Assembly: GCF_019090165.1 (NCBI RefSeq)
Contig: NZ_JAHRIB010000059.1
Coordinates: 40,029-104,028 of the forward strand
DNA length: 64,000 nucleotides
From: Streptomyces sp. BV286
GTDB lineage: Bacteria > Actinomycetota > Actinomycetes > Streptomycetales > Streptomycetaceae
Direction of reading: 5' to 3'
Every line of letters begins with the position of its first letter. Within the stretch, counting starts at the first letter, position 1. The position numbers and the translations under genes are program-made. Below the pieces are notes generated by a model, which saw nothing but the letters and a program-made list of their open reading frames with translations, was not told the origin of the DNA and did not search any database. Below are positions 1 to 11,278 of this stretch, one piece after another.

Positions 1-1043
1 ACGACGTATCCGAACGTGGTGCTCTTGCCCGGAGCGAGCGATCCGTTCCAGTTGGCGTTGTGGACCATCACGTTCTGGCCCGTGTAGGTGGCGCTGCCGC
101 TCCACAGGCTGGCGACCGACTGACCACCCGGCAGTGCCCAGTCGACCATCCAGCCGAGCAGCGGGACGTCACCGGAGTTGGTGACCGTCACCTCGGACTG
201 GTAGCCGCCGGACCAACTGCCCGTCGTACGGCGGGTGGCGGAGCAGGCGCCGGGCGGGGGCTCGGTCGGGTTGCCCGGGTCGTGGATGCCTGTCACCTCT
301 CCGTTGCCGCCGTCGAAGACGATGTCGGAGCAGGAGTAGAAGGTCTCCGCGCTGTCCGAGCGCTGCCAGACCATGTAGATGAGGTGGCGGCCCGACTTGC
401 CGGCGGGGAGCTTGCCGGACCAGGAGTAGTTGGCCTCGACATTGCCCGGCGATCCGTTGAGCGGCGGATGGTCGACGCTCAGGAACGGCCGCTCCTCCAG
501 GTCGTTCCAGGTGAGCGCCCTGGTCGGGTCGAAGCCGTCCTTGGTGACGTAGACGTAGAACCAACCCGGGTGCGCGGCCCAGGCGTTGTAGGAGAAGTCG
601 ACGGTCGCGCCCGAGGTCAGATGGGTCAACGGCCAGTCGGCGCTCGGGGTGTTGAAGCCGGTGAAGTTGGTGTTGCCGCCGCTGCACAGTTCGCCGTCGG
701 GCACGAATCCGCGGGTGCGGCCGGCGCCGTCGGAGCGGAGCACCGAGAACCAGTTGTAGAACGGGGTCGTGCCGCTGACCTGTTGCGCCTTCTTGCAGGC
801 GGGGTTGACCGGTTTGATCTCACCGGTGTCGGTGAGCCCGTCCTGCCAGCACAGGAAGGTGCGGCTGCCGGGCTTCATGGGGGTGCCGTGGGCCTTCGCC
901 TCGCCGCCGGCCGAGACGACCAGACCGAGCGCGGGGATGGTGACGACCAGGGCCAGCAGGATGAGGAGGAAGGCTCTGAACCGGGCGGGGACGGGTAGCG
1001 GTAATCGCCGGGGCGAGCGGGGAGTCGATGTTGTCAGGGTCAT
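1..1043 (-). CDS. AA10 lytic polysaccharide monooxygenase with CBM2 (C-terminus cut by window edge)
   Basis: Secreted copper monooxygenase that oxidatively cleaves crystalline cellulose or chitin. The reading frame opens at an ATG at 1043 and is still open at base 1. A Sec-type signal peptide (Arg-rich start, hydrophobic stretch about 23-45) ends in EAKA, followed by HGTPMKPGSRTFLCW, so His52 would be the N-terminal histidine-brace residue of the mature enzyme. The second copper histidine lies in NAWAAHPGWF. After the AA10 domain a short Pro-rich linker leads to a cellulose-binding CBM2 (GACSATRRTTGSWSGGYQ, then GWMVDWALPGGQ). The gene is divergent from the subtilase gene, with a perfect CebR operator upstream, so cello-oligosaccharide induction is likely (inference). 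The end of the CBM2 is missing only because the window stops. Confidence 0.93.
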   Translation of the reverse strand, partial: MTLTTSTPRSPRRLPLPVPARFRAFLLILLALVVTIPALGLVVSAGGEAKAHGTPMKPGSRTFLCWQDGLTDTGEIKPVNPACKKAQQVSGTTPFYNWFSVLRSDGAGRTRGFVPDGELCSGGNTNFTGFNTPSADWPLTHLTSGATVDFSYNAWAAHPGWFYVYVTKDGFDPTRALTWNDLEERPFLSVDHPPLNGSPGNVEANYSWSGKLPAGKSGRHLIYMVWQRSDSAETFYSCSDIVFDGGNGEVTGIHDPGNPTEPPPGACSATRRTTGSWSGGYQSEVTVTNSGDVPLLGWMVDWALPGGQSVASLWSGSATYTGQNVMVHNANWNGSLAPGKSTTFGYV

Positions 1044-1171
1044 GACAGGCTGAACCGTCCCTTCGTTCACAGGGCGTGGGGAGCCCGTGTGCGGGTGGGG
1101 GTGTCGGCACGTCCGGGGTATGCATACGCGAGGCGGGAGCGGGCCCGGGGTGGGTTCCGGTCCACCGGAGT

Positions 1172-1185
1172 TGGGAGCGCTCCCA
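1172..1185. promoter_or_regulatory. CebR operator (perfect 14-bp palindrome)
   Basis: TGGGAGCGCTCCCA is identical to the CebR-binding consensus known from Streptomyces cellulase and cellobiose-uptake genes. It sits 129 bp upstream of the LPMO start and 237 bp upstream of the subtilase start, between the two divergent genes. Function in LPMO control is inferred from the exact match and the substrate of the neighbour. Confidence 0.85.
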
Positions 1186-1422
1186 CCCCACGTGCCTTCG
1201 AAGCTAGCGCGGACCGCAACCGCTGTAAACGCCTGGCGCAAGGGGCCCGTGCCCGGCCGACCTGCGCATGGCAACCGCCAACCACCCTGGCCGAAAGAGG
1301 CATTGGCACCCCCCGGCCACGGGAATCGCTTGAGTCGTTCTCCGCGCGGCACCCACTCTGATCACTGGCTTCCGCCCACCAGGCCGGAAGCGTTGTCAGT
1401 GTTCTGGGGAGGACGTCCACCC

Positions 1423-4400
1423 ATGCGAAGACTCCACGCCCTCTGGGCCGTGGCCGGAACGGCCGGACTGCTCGCGGCCGCGGTCACGCCCGCGACGGCC
1501 GGTCCCGGGGGCCCGGCCACCACGTCCGACGCGACCACGAGGGCCGGTGCGGGGACCGGTGCGGAAGCCCGCGCCGGGACCACGAAGACCGTCACCCTTC
1601 TCACCGGTGACACGGTGTCGCTCACCGCCGGACCGGACGGCAAGCAGGCCGTCGACGTCCGGCGCGGCAAGGGCCGTGAGGCCGCCACCTTCCTGTCCAC
1701 CGAACGCGACGGCGAGGTGAGCGTCCTCCCCTCGGACGCGATCCCGCTGGTGCAGGCGGGCCGTCTCGACCCGGCCCTGTTCAATGTCACCCAGCTGGTG
1801 AAGCAGGGATACACGGACGCGAAGACCGGCACCACGCCGGTGATCGCGACGTACACGAAGGGCAGTGCGACGCCCGACGGAGCGCGCCGCACGCTCGCGC
1901 TCCCCGGCATCGACGGCGCCGCGCTGAGCGCGAAGAAGTCCACCGCGTTCTGGGCGGACATCGCCCCGGCGCTCGGCACCGAACCCACCACCAAGACCGC
2001 GAAGCGACTCGGCGAGGGCATCGACAAGATCTGGCTCGACGCCCAGGTGAAGGTGTCCCTCGATGTGAGCGTGCCGCAGATCGGCGCGCCCGAGGTGTGG
2101 CAGTCGGGCTACGACGGAAAGGGCGTCAAGGTCGCCGTCCTGGACACCGGCGTGGACACCGACCACCCGGATCTCGTGGAGAAGCTCGGTGAGACGAAGA
2201 GCTTCGTACCGACCGAGCCGGTGCGGGACGGCCACGGCCACGGCACCCACGTGGCCTCCACGATCGCCGGCTCGGGCGCGGCCTCGGACGGCAGGCTGGG
2301 GGGCGTGGCACCCGGTGCGGAGCTGCTCGTCGGCAAGGTGTTGGGCAACAACGGCCGCGGCCAGACCTCCTGGATCCTCGACGGCATGGACTGGGCCGCG
2401 CGCTCCGGTGCGAAGATCGTCTCGATGTCGCTGGGCGGTGACGCGACCGGCCCCTCCGACGTACTGAGTGAGACCGTGGACGAGCTGTCCGCGTCCACCG
2501 GCGCCCTCTTCGTGATCGCGGCAGGTAACGCCGGCCCGTCCGCGCAGACCCTCGGCACCCCGGGCATCGCGGACTCCGCGCTGACCGTGGGCGCGGTCGA
2601 CAAGTCCGACCAGCTGGCCTCGTTCTCCAGCCGCGGCCCACGGCTCGGTGACTCGGCCGTCAAGCCGGAGATCACCGCGCCGGGCGTGGGGATCGCGGCG
2701 GCCCGTGCCGCGGGAACCAACATGCCGGGCAGCACGCCTGTCGGTGACAGGTACACGAGGGTGAGCGGCACGTCGATGGCGACCCCGCATGTCTCGGGCA
2801 CCGCGGCACTGGTCGCGCAGGCCCATCCGGACTGGACGGGACAGCAGATCAAGCAGGCCCTGGCCACCACCGCCAGGACCAGCCCCGACGCCTCCGTGTT
2901 CGAACAGGGCGACGGCCGCGTCGATGCCGTACGGGCCGTCGGCCAGGGCGTCTTCGCCACTGCGGCACTCAGCTTCGGCACGTACGAGGCGGACGACGGC
3001 GCCGAGGCCGCGGGCAAGGAGATCACCTACACCAACACCACTGACGAGCCGGTGGAGTTGAAGCTGGCGTCGTCGCTCACCGAGGCCGCCCTGGGCGCGG
3101 ACGTCGTGACCGTCCCGGCGAGGGGCACCGCCACCGTCGCGGTCACGGTCGACCCGGCCGGGGAGGCCGAGGGCCGCTACACGGGTCACGTCACCGCGAG
3201 CGCCGCGGACGTCCGGGTCACCACGGCCGTCGGCTTCGAGATACTGCCGAAGACCTACGACCTGAAGGTCTCTCTGCTGAACCGGAGCGGCCAGCCGTCG
3301 ACCTCGGCGTCGATCTTCGTGCTGCAGGAGCTGAACGGCGCGTACCCGGACTCGCACGGGTTCCTCGGCCGCGGTTACACCTTCAAGGTGCCGGCCGGTA
3401 CGTACTCCATGGCGACCTGGATCCCGGAGCGGGACGCGGCGGGACTGGAGGTCGCCACCTCCGTCGTCGGTGATCCGGAGATCAAGGTCGACAAGGACAC
3501 CGAGGTCGTCTTCGACGCCCGCAAGGCCGTCGAGATCAAGCCGCGGACGAAGGAGAACTCCGAGTTCCAGAGCTTCAGCACCAACTGGCACCGGGAAGGA
3601 CCCGGGACCGCCTTCGGGGCGACCTACGCCCAGAACTGGTGGACCGACCGCATCTATGTCGCTCCGACCGAGAAGGTCACCGAGGGCCTCTTCGAGTTCA
3701 CCCCCAAGTTCCGTCTGTACGAGAAGGAGCTGACGGCGAGCGTCAGCAGCCCCGAGAAGTACGCGCTGCCTCTCGACTACTCACAGAGCGACACCCCTCA
3801 GACGAAGTTCAGCGGTAAACGCACGGTGCGGGCGGTGGACGCCGGCAGCGGCACCGCGGCCGACTTCCAGGGGCTCGACGTCAAGGGCAAGGTGGCGGTG
3901 GTCCGGCTGGCAGCCGGGATGACGGCCGACGAGGCGGTGGCCAACGCGACGAAGGCCGGGGCCGGTTACGTCATCGCGTACCAGGAGAAGCCGGGGTACT
4001 GGATCTCCTGGGTGGACAGCACGACGATCCCGCTGATGGTCGCCACCGGCGAGGACGGCGCGAAGCTCGGCGCGCTGCTGAAGAGCGGGAAGAAGGTCAC
4101 GCTGAAACTGGACGGCACCGCGGTCAGCCCGTACGTCTACAACGTGATGTTCCCGCAGACCGATGCCGTCTCGAAGAACCAGACGTACTCGCTGAACAGC
4201 TCCAACACCGTGAAGCAGAAGGTCCGTTACCACGGAAGCCGGGCAGGTGACGTCGGCAAGGACGCCGTCTACCGGTACCGCCCGTGGCAGGGTGCCGCCA
4301 TCGAGACCAGCCAGTACGTCCCCCTCGGTACGACGCGCACCGAGTACTACAACGTGGATCCCGACACCCGCATCTGGAACACCGTCACCCCGAACTGGCA

Positions 4401-5118
4401 GACGAACAGGGGCCAGTGGAACGACCTGCGGACCTTCGGCAAGGCGGGCAAGGCGCCCACCGAGGAGTGGCTGCGGCAGGTCGTCCGCCCGGCGGCCAGT
4501 GAGCGGTACGGGCTGTCCCAGCGCACCGGCGACAAACTCGCGCTGCGGATGCCGGAGTTGAGTGACGGGACACCGGGCCACTACGCGAGTGTGGACGGCG
4601 TTCAGGACACCGCGAAGGGCACGCTGTACGCCGACGGGAAGCTGGTCGGCAGCAGTGCGCTCGGCGGGTACGGCACCTTCGACGTCCCGGCGGCGAAGTC
4701 CTCGTACCGCTTCGTTCTCGACGCGCAGCGCAAGGCCGACTGGGTCAGGTACTCCACCAGCACCCACACCGAATGGTCCTTCGCGTCGGCGCACACGACC
4801 CAGCAGACCGCGCTGCCGCTGCTCTCCGTCGACTACGGCCTGGACGGGCTCGACCTGCTCAACCAGGCGGAGTCCAAGCGGAAGTCGAAGCTCGAACTCT
4901 CCGTCCGGGACCAGAAGTCGAGCGTCACGGCCCGTGAGCTGAGGACCTGGGTGTCGTACGACGACGGCGCGTCCTGGAAGGAGGTGAAGGTCCGAAGCGG
5001 CAAGGCGGAACTCAAGCACCCGAAGGGCGCCGATTTCGTGTCCCTGCGCGTACGGGCCGCCGACCGGGACGGCAACGCGGTCGACCAGACCGTGGTGCGG
5101 GCCTTCGGCCTGAAGTAG
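1423..5118 (+). CDS. Secreted S8 (subtilisin-family) serine protease, 1231 aa
   Basis: Large extracellular endopeptidase. I start at ATG 1423 because GGGGAGGA lies 9 bases upstream and the next residues (MRRLHALWAVAGTAGLLAAA) form a signal peptide; the frame is open 112 codons further upstream but that part is not protein-like. Catalytic residues are visible: Asp241 in VAVLDTGVDTDHPDL, His273 in DGHGHGTHVAS, oxyanion Asn369 in AAGNAGPS, Ser451 in SGTSMATPHVSG. A long C-terminal region of beta-rich modules follows; a segment around residues 820-870 (VKGKVAVVRLAAG) looks like a protease-associated (PA) domain. The length is typical of the multidomain Streptomyces subtilases of about 1200 aa. 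The gene ends 59 bp before a regulator gene on the same strand. Substrate unknown. Confidence 0.93.
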   Translation: MRRLHALWAVAGTAGLLAAAVTPATAGPGGPATTSDATTRAGAGTGAEARAGTTKTVTLLTGDTVSLTAGPDGKQAVDVRRGKGREAATFLSTERDGEVSVLPSDAIPLVQAGRLDPALFNVTQLVKQGYTDAKTGTTPVIATYTKGSATPDGARRTLALPGIDGAALSAKKSTAFWADIAPALGTEPTTKTAKRLGEGIDKIWLDAQVKVSLDVSVPQIGAPEVWQSGYDGKGVKVAVLDTGVDTDHPDLVEKLGETKSFVPTEPVRDGHGHGTHVASTIAGSGAASDGRLGGVAPGAELLVGKVLGNNGRGQTSWILDGMDWAARSGAKIVSMSLGGDATGPSDVLSETVDELSASTGALFVIAAGNAGPSAQTLGTPGIADSALTVGAVDKSDQLASFSSRGPRLGDSAVKPEITAPGVGIAAARAAGTNMPGSTPVGDRYTRVSGTSMATPHVSGTAALVAQAHPDWTGQQIKQALATTARTSPDASVFEQGDGRVDAVRAVGQGVFATAALSFGTYEADDGAEAAGKEITYTNTTDEPVELKLASSLTEAALGADVVTVPARGTATVAVTVDPAGEAEGRYTGHVTASAADVRVTTAVGFEILPKTYDLKVSLLNRSGQPSTSASIFVLQELNGAYPDSHGFLGRGYTFKVPAGTYSMATWIPERDAAGLEVATSVVGDPEIKVDKDTEVVFDARKAVEIKPRTKENSEFQSFSTNWHREGPGTAFGATYAQNWWTDRIYVAPTEKVTEGLFEFTPKFRLYEKELTASVSSPEKYALPLDYSQSDTPQTKFSGKRTVRAVDAGSGTAADFQGLDVKGKVAVVRLAAGMTADEAVANATKAGAGYVIAYQEKPGYWISWVDSTTIPLMVATGEDGAKLGALLKSGKKVTLKLDGTAVSPYVYNVMFPQTDAVSKNQTYSLNSSNTVKQKVRYHGSRAGDVGKDAVYRYRPWQGAAIETSQYVPLGTTRTEYYNVDPDTRIWNTVTPNWQTNRGQWNDLRTFGKAGKAPTEEWLRQVVRPAASERYGLSQRTGDKLALRMPELSDGTPGHYASVDGVQDTAKGTLYADGKLVGSSALGGYGTFDVPAAKSSYRFVLDAQRKADWVRYSTSTHTEWSFASAHTTQQTALPLLSVDYGLDGLDLLNQAESKRKSKLELSVRDQKSSVTARELRTWVSYDDGASWKEVKVRSGKAELKHPKGADFVSLRVRAADRDGNAVDQTVVRAFGLK

Positions 5119-5177
5119 ACGGCGGACCACGCCGGTACGACACCGGCCTTAACAAAGATCGCCTACCGTGCCGAGCC

Positions 5178-6197
5178 ATGGTGAACACGGCATACGGCAC
5201 GGCAGGAGAAAAGAACCCGGCAGGACCGACCCCTGCCGCGAGCCCCTGGGCCGCGGTGGGGGTGTCCGCCTTGGAGGAGCGGGTGTACCAGGCGATCCTC
5301 CACCAACCCGACGCCGGCGCGGCCGGCTGGGCCCTGCTGACCGGCGCCTCCCCGGCCCGGGTGCGCGAGACCTGCAACCAGCTGCTCGGACTCGGACTGC
5401 TCCAACCCCCGGACTCCATGGGCGGGTTACGGGCGGTCGACCCACGGGTGGCGGTCCGCGCGCTGATCCGCAGGCGCGAGACGGAGTCCGAGCTTCTCGC
5501 CGCCACCGCCGAGGAGATGGGCACCGCGTACGAGGCCGGGCTGCTGCGGGAGGAACCGTCCCGGCTGATCGAGGTCGCCTCGGGCGAGGGCGCCATCGCG
5601 GCACGTCTGGAGGAGATGTACGCACGCGCCGAGCGGGAGGTGTGCCTCTTCGACACGCCGCCGTATCTCGCCCCGCCCGCCCCGCAGGTGGATCTCCAGG
5701 CCGATCTGCTGCGCCGCGGGATCGTCTCCCGCGGGGTGTACGCGGCGGCGGCCCTGGAGGACCCGAAGGTGCTGTCCCGCACCTGGAGGATGATGGAACT
5801 CGGGGAGCAGGCCCGGGTGTTGCCGTCCGTGCCCCTCAAACTGCTGGTGGTCGACGGGTGCCGGGCGATGCTTCCGCTGACCGCCTCGGCGGCGGGCGGT
5901 TACTGCGCCGTCGTGGTGTGGCACTCGGCGGTGACGGAGGCCCTGCAGAAGCTCTTCGAGATGGCCTGGCAGCAGGCGACCCCGCTCGGCCAGCCGACCG
6001 TGAAGGGCGAACTCCTCGAAAGCGAACGGACGTTGATCGGGCTGCTGGCGGCCGGGATGAAGGACGAGGCGGTGGCCCGCCATCTGGGCGTGAGCCTTCG
6101 GACCCTGCGACGCCGGGTGAGCGAACTGCAGGAACGGCTGGGGGCCGCGAGCCGGTTCCAGCTGGGGGTGCGGGCCGCTCAGCGAGGCTGGCTGTAG
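5178..6197 (+). CDS. LuxR-type/TrmB-like helix-turn-helix transcriptional regulator, 339 aa
   Basis: Cytoplasmic DNA-binding protein. The N-terminal part (ALEERVYQAILHQPDAGAAG) resembles a TrmB-like winged helix, the centre is an uncharacterised alpha/beta region, and residues about 275-335 form a LuxR-type helix-turn-helix (LLAAGMKDEAVARHLGVSLRTLRRRV). Streptomyces genomes carry many such TrmB-plus-LuxR regulators, whose ligands are mostly unknown. There is no clear ribosome binding site before ATG 5178; GTG 5181 is an alternative start, and a leaderless transcript is possible. It lies just downstream of the subtilase gene in the same direction, which could mean co-transcription, but no functional link can be shown. 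A strong hairpin terminator follows. Confidence 0.8.
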   Translation: MVNTAYGTAGEKNPAGPTPAASPWAAVGVSALEERVYQAILHQPDAGAAGWALLTGASPARVRETCNQLLGLGLLQPPDSMGGLRAVDPRVAVRALIRRRETESELLAATAEEMGTAYEAGLLREEPSRLIEVASGEGAIAARLEEMYARAEREVCLFDTPPYLAPPAPQVDLQADLLRRGIVSRGVYAAAALEDPKVLSRTWRMMELGEQARVLPSVPLKLLVVDGCRAMLPLTASAAGGYCAVVVWHSAVTEALQKLFEMAWQQATPLGQPTVKGELLESERTLIGLLAAGMKDEAVARHLGVSLRTLRRRVSELQERLGAASRFQLGVRAAQRGWL

Positions 6198-6254
6198 CCA
6201 ATCAGCTCGGGAGCGTCAGGGCGAGCGGCCTGACGTGAGTCGTCCAGGACGGTC

Positions 6255-6283
6255 GGGCCGCGCTCCCCATGGGAGCGCGGCCC
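6255..6283. terminator. Bidirectional hairpin terminator between convergent genes
   Basis: A perfect 13-bp stem (GGGCCGCGCTCCC at 6255-6267, complement at 6271-6283) with a 3-nt loop, placed between the end of the regulator gene and the end of acnA on the other strand. There is no T-tract, as is usual in Streptomyces. Confidence 0.85.
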
Positions 6284-6316
6284 TTCGCCGTTCGGCGTGC
6301 TTGCGGAGCAGGCTGC

Positions 6317-9049
<2,733 letters not shown>

Positions 9050-9101
9050 TCATGTGCGCGTACCACCGCATCCTGCCGCCACGCCCTCTTGGCCGATCCG
9101 C

Positions 9102-9120
9102 TAAGGTGAGGCTAAGTTAG
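9102..9120. promoter_or_regulatory. Iron-box-like site (DmdR1/IdeR type) upstream of acnA
   Basis: TAAGGTGAGGCTAAGTTAG matches the 19-bp actinobacterial iron-box consensus (TTAGGTGAGCCTAACCTAA) at 14 of 19 positions. It is 68 bp upstream of the acnA start. Iron control of an Fe-S enzyme would make sense, but the match is imperfect and binding is inference. Confidence 0.45.
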
Positions 9121-9164
9121 GTAACCCTTACCGGTCCCGGGCGGCTGCGGCACGCCTCGGCAGA

Positions 9165-9182
9165 TATCTCGATGTCGAGATA
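9165..9182. promoter_or_regulatory. Perfect 18-bp palindromic operator-like site
   Basis: TATCTCGA-TG-TCGAGATA is a perfect 8-bp inverted repeat with a 2-nt centre. The size and sequence resemble MarR-family operators. It lies 131 bp upstream of acnA and 221 bp upstream of the DUF4236 gene on the other strand, so it could serve either. Confidence 0.55.
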
Positions 9183-9191
9183 ACTCTAGTA

Positions 9192-9212
9192 CATGACCGC
9201 TGGGCGGTCATG
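9192..9212. promoter_or_regulatory. Perfect inverted repeat, TetR-operator-like
   Basis: CATGACCGC (9192-9200) and GCGGTCATG (9204-9212) form a perfect 9-bp inverted repeat with a TGG centre. GACCG/CGGTC half-sites are common in TetR-family operators. It stands 10 bp from the preceding palindrome. No TetR gene is adjacent, so the regulator would be encoded elsewhere. Confidence 0.5.
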
Positions 9213-9402
9213 CCCGGAGGGTGTGTCCTGTCACGCATCGGGGCCGGGCGGACCCGTTCCCTCCAGGACGAATGCCACCCCGGCGGACACTCCGCACGGA
9301 CTCCCGCCGGCGACTCCGGAGCCGAACCCGCCCCGGACTCAAGGCCGTTCGGCGTACCGACCGGCATTCGGGGTACCTGGGTCCGGACGAAAGGAGGCAC
9401 TC

Positions 9403-9609
9403 ATGGCCCTCACGTTCCGCAAGAGCTTCCAGATCCTGCCCGGGGTGCGACTGAACATCAACAGGAAGTCCTGGTCCATCACCACGGGCGGCCGCAACGG
9501 GCCCCGGCAGACGCACAGCAGCACGGGGCGGCGGACCACATCGATGGACCTGCCCGGCCCCTTCGGCTGGCGTCGCACCACCACCAGCAAGCGCCCCAAG
9601 CGCCGCTGA
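9403..9609 (+). CDS. DUF4236 domain protein, 68 aa
   Basis: Small basic protein of unknown function. The N-terminal FRKSFQILPGVRLNINRKS matches the DUF4236 pattern (FRKS...PG.RLN...), followed by a Gly/Arg/Thr-rich tail ending in KRPKRR. The start at ATG 9403 is supported by AAAGGAGG 7-8 bases upstream. The 200 bp upstream hold the two inverted repeats shared with acnA. No enzymatic motif is present. Confidence 0.8.
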   Translation: MALTFRKSFQILPGVRLNINRKSWSITTGGRNGPRQTHSSTGRRTTSMDLPGPFGWRRTTTSKRPKRR

Positions 9610-9645
9610 GGCAGCGTCACTCCAACGGCTCCCCCGAGATGCCGC

Positions 9646-9661
9646 ATCTCATATGTGAGAT
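9646..9661. promoter_or_regulatory. Inverted repeat over the putative -10 of the HTH-MurA gene
   Basis: ATCTCA-TATG-TGAGAT is a perfect 6-bp inverted repeat ending 11 bases before ATG 9673. Its right half (TGAGAT) is correctly placed to be the -10 element of a leaderless transcript. As the downstream protein has its own XRE-type HTH, this is a good candidate for an autorepressor site. Confidence 0.45.
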
Positions 9662-9672
9662 AGCCTGCCGCC

Positions 9673-11202
9673 ATGGCAGACGACTACCTCGTACGCATCG
9701 GCAAGCTCATCCGTGACGCCCGTCAGCATCGGGGCTGGACACAGACGCAGCTGGCCGAGGCGCTCGGCACCAGCCAGAGTGCAGTGAACCGCATCGAGCG
9801 AGGCAACCAAAACATCAGCCTTGAGATGATCGCTCGAATCGGTGAAGCGCTGGACAGCGAGATCGTCTCGCTCGGCTACGCGGGCCCGATGCATCTGCGC
9901 GTGGTCGGCGGCCGCCGGCTCTCCGGCTCGATCGACGTGAAGACCAGCAAGAACGCGTGCGTGGCGCTGCTCTGTGCGACCCTCCTGAACCGGGGCCGCA
10001 CGGTGCTGCGCCGCGTCGCGCGCATCGAGGAGGTGTACCGCCTTCTGGAGGTGCTCGGCTCCATCGGCGTACGCACCCGGTGGATCAACAACGGCGTCGA
10101 TCTGGAGATCGTGCCGCCGGCCGAGCTGGAGATGGCGGCCATCGACGCGGCGGCCGCCCGCCGCACCCGCTCGATCATCATGTTCCTCGGCCCGCTGCTG
10201 CACCGCATGGACAACTTCAAGCTGCCGTACGCGGGCGGCTGCGACCTGGGGACGCGGACCATCGAGCCGCACATGATCGCGTTGCGGCGGTTCGGTCTGG
10301 ACATCGCGGCCACCGAGGGCCTCTACCACGCGCGCGTGGACCGCAAGGTGACCCCGGGCCGCCCCATCGTGCTGACCGAGCGCGGCGACACGGTGACGGA
10401 GAACGCGCTGCTGGCCGCCGCCCGCCACGACGGCACGACCGTCATCCGCAACGCCTCCTCCAACTACATGGTCCAGGACCTGTGCTTCTTCCTGGAGGCC
10501 CTGGGTGTCCGGGTGGAGGGCATCGGCACCACGACGCTCACCGTGCACGGCGTGCCGAACATCGACGTCGACGTGGACTACTCGCCGTCCGAGGACCCGG
10601 TCGAGGCGATGAGCCTGCTGGCCGCCGCGGTCGTCACCGAGTCCGAGCTGACCGTGCGCCGCGTGCCGATCGAGTTCCTGGAGATCGAGCTGGCGGTCCT
10701 GGAGGAGATGGGACTCGACCACGACCGTACGCCCGAGTACTTCGCGGACAACGGCCGTACGCGCCTGGTGGACCTGACCGTCCGGCCCTCCAAGCTGGAG
10801 GCGCCGATCGACAAGATCCACCCGATGCCGTTCCCGGGTCTGAACATCGACAACGTTCCGTTCTTCGCGGCCATCGCGGCCTCCGCGCAGGGCAAGACGC
10901 TGATCCACGACTGGGTCTACGACAACCGCGCGATCTACCTCACGGACCTCAACCGCCTCGGCGGGCGACTCCAGCTCCTCGACCCGCACCGCGTGCTGGT
11001 CGAGGGCCCGACCCGCTGGCGCGCCGCCGAGATGATGTGCCCGCCCGCCCTGCGCCCCGCGGTCGTCGTCCTGCTGGCGATGATGGCGGCCGAGGGCACG
11101 TCCGTACTGCGGAACGTGTACGTCATCAACCGCGGCTACGAGGAACTCGCCGAGAGGCTCAACTCGGTCGGGGCGCAGATCGAGATCTTCCGGGACATCT
11201 GA
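9673..11202 (+). CDS. HTH (XRE) domain fused to a MurA-like UDP-GlcNAc 1-carboxyvinyltransferase, 509 aa
   Basis: Residues about 8-65 are an XRE-type helix-turn-helix (LIRDARQHRGWTQTQLAEAL, TSQSAVNRIERGNQN). Residues about 75-505 are an EPSP-synthase-fold MurA domain, the family that transfers enolpyruvate from PEP to UDP-GlcNAc in peptidoglycan synthesis. The substrate-loop cysteine is kept (Cys190 in YAGGCDLGTRTIEPH), as is the active-site Lys-Asn pair (Lys93-Asn94 in TSKNACV). The fusion is recurrent in Streptomyces, where it is a second MurA paralogue, so it may be an enzyme, a wall-precursor-sensing regulator, or both. There is no Shine-Dalgarno sequence; a leaderless start with an overlapping inverted repeat suggests autoregulation. 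The protein is intact and in normal host codon usage. Confidence 0.88.
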   Translation: MADDYLVRIGKLIRDARQHRGWTQTQLAEALGTSQSAVNRIERGNQNISLEMIARIGEALDSEIVSLGYAGPMHLRVVGGRRLSGSIDVKTSKNACVALLCATLLNRGRTVLRRVARIEEVYRLLEVLGSIGVRTRWINNGVDLEIVPPAELEMAAIDAAAARRTRSIIMFLGPLLHRMDNFKLPYAGGCDLGTRTIEPHMIALRRFGLDIAATEGLYHARVDRKVTPGRPIVLTERGDTVTENALLAAARHDGTTVIRNASSNYMVQDLCFFLEALGVRVEGIGTTTLTVHGVPNIDVDVDYSPSEDPVEAMSLLAAAVVTESELTVRRVPIEFLEIELAVLEEMGLDHDRTPEYFADNGRTRLVDLTVRPSKLEAPIDKIHPMPFPGLNIDNVPFFAAIAASAQGKTLIHDWVYDNRAIYLTDLNRLGGRLQLLDPHRVLVEGPTRWRAAEMMCPPALRPAVVVLLAMMAAEGTSVLRNVYVINRGYEELAERLNSVGAQIEIFRDI

Positions 11203-11278
11203 CACGCGGGTGCCGCCGCCCTCTCGCCGATCGCCCCTTCTCGGACGGGGGCGGTCGCGTGACGGCGGCCGACCTGCG

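Noticed and set aside
1087..1422. 112-codon N-terminal extension of the subtilase
   Set aside because: Crosses the CebR box and lacks a ribosome binding site; a signal peptide with a good Shine-Dalgarno begins at 1423.
6255..6283. Possible second CebR-like palindrome (GCGCTCCC...GGGAGCGC)
   Set aside because: Half-sites are in the wrong order relative to TGGGAGCGCTCCCA; it is a terminator hairpin.
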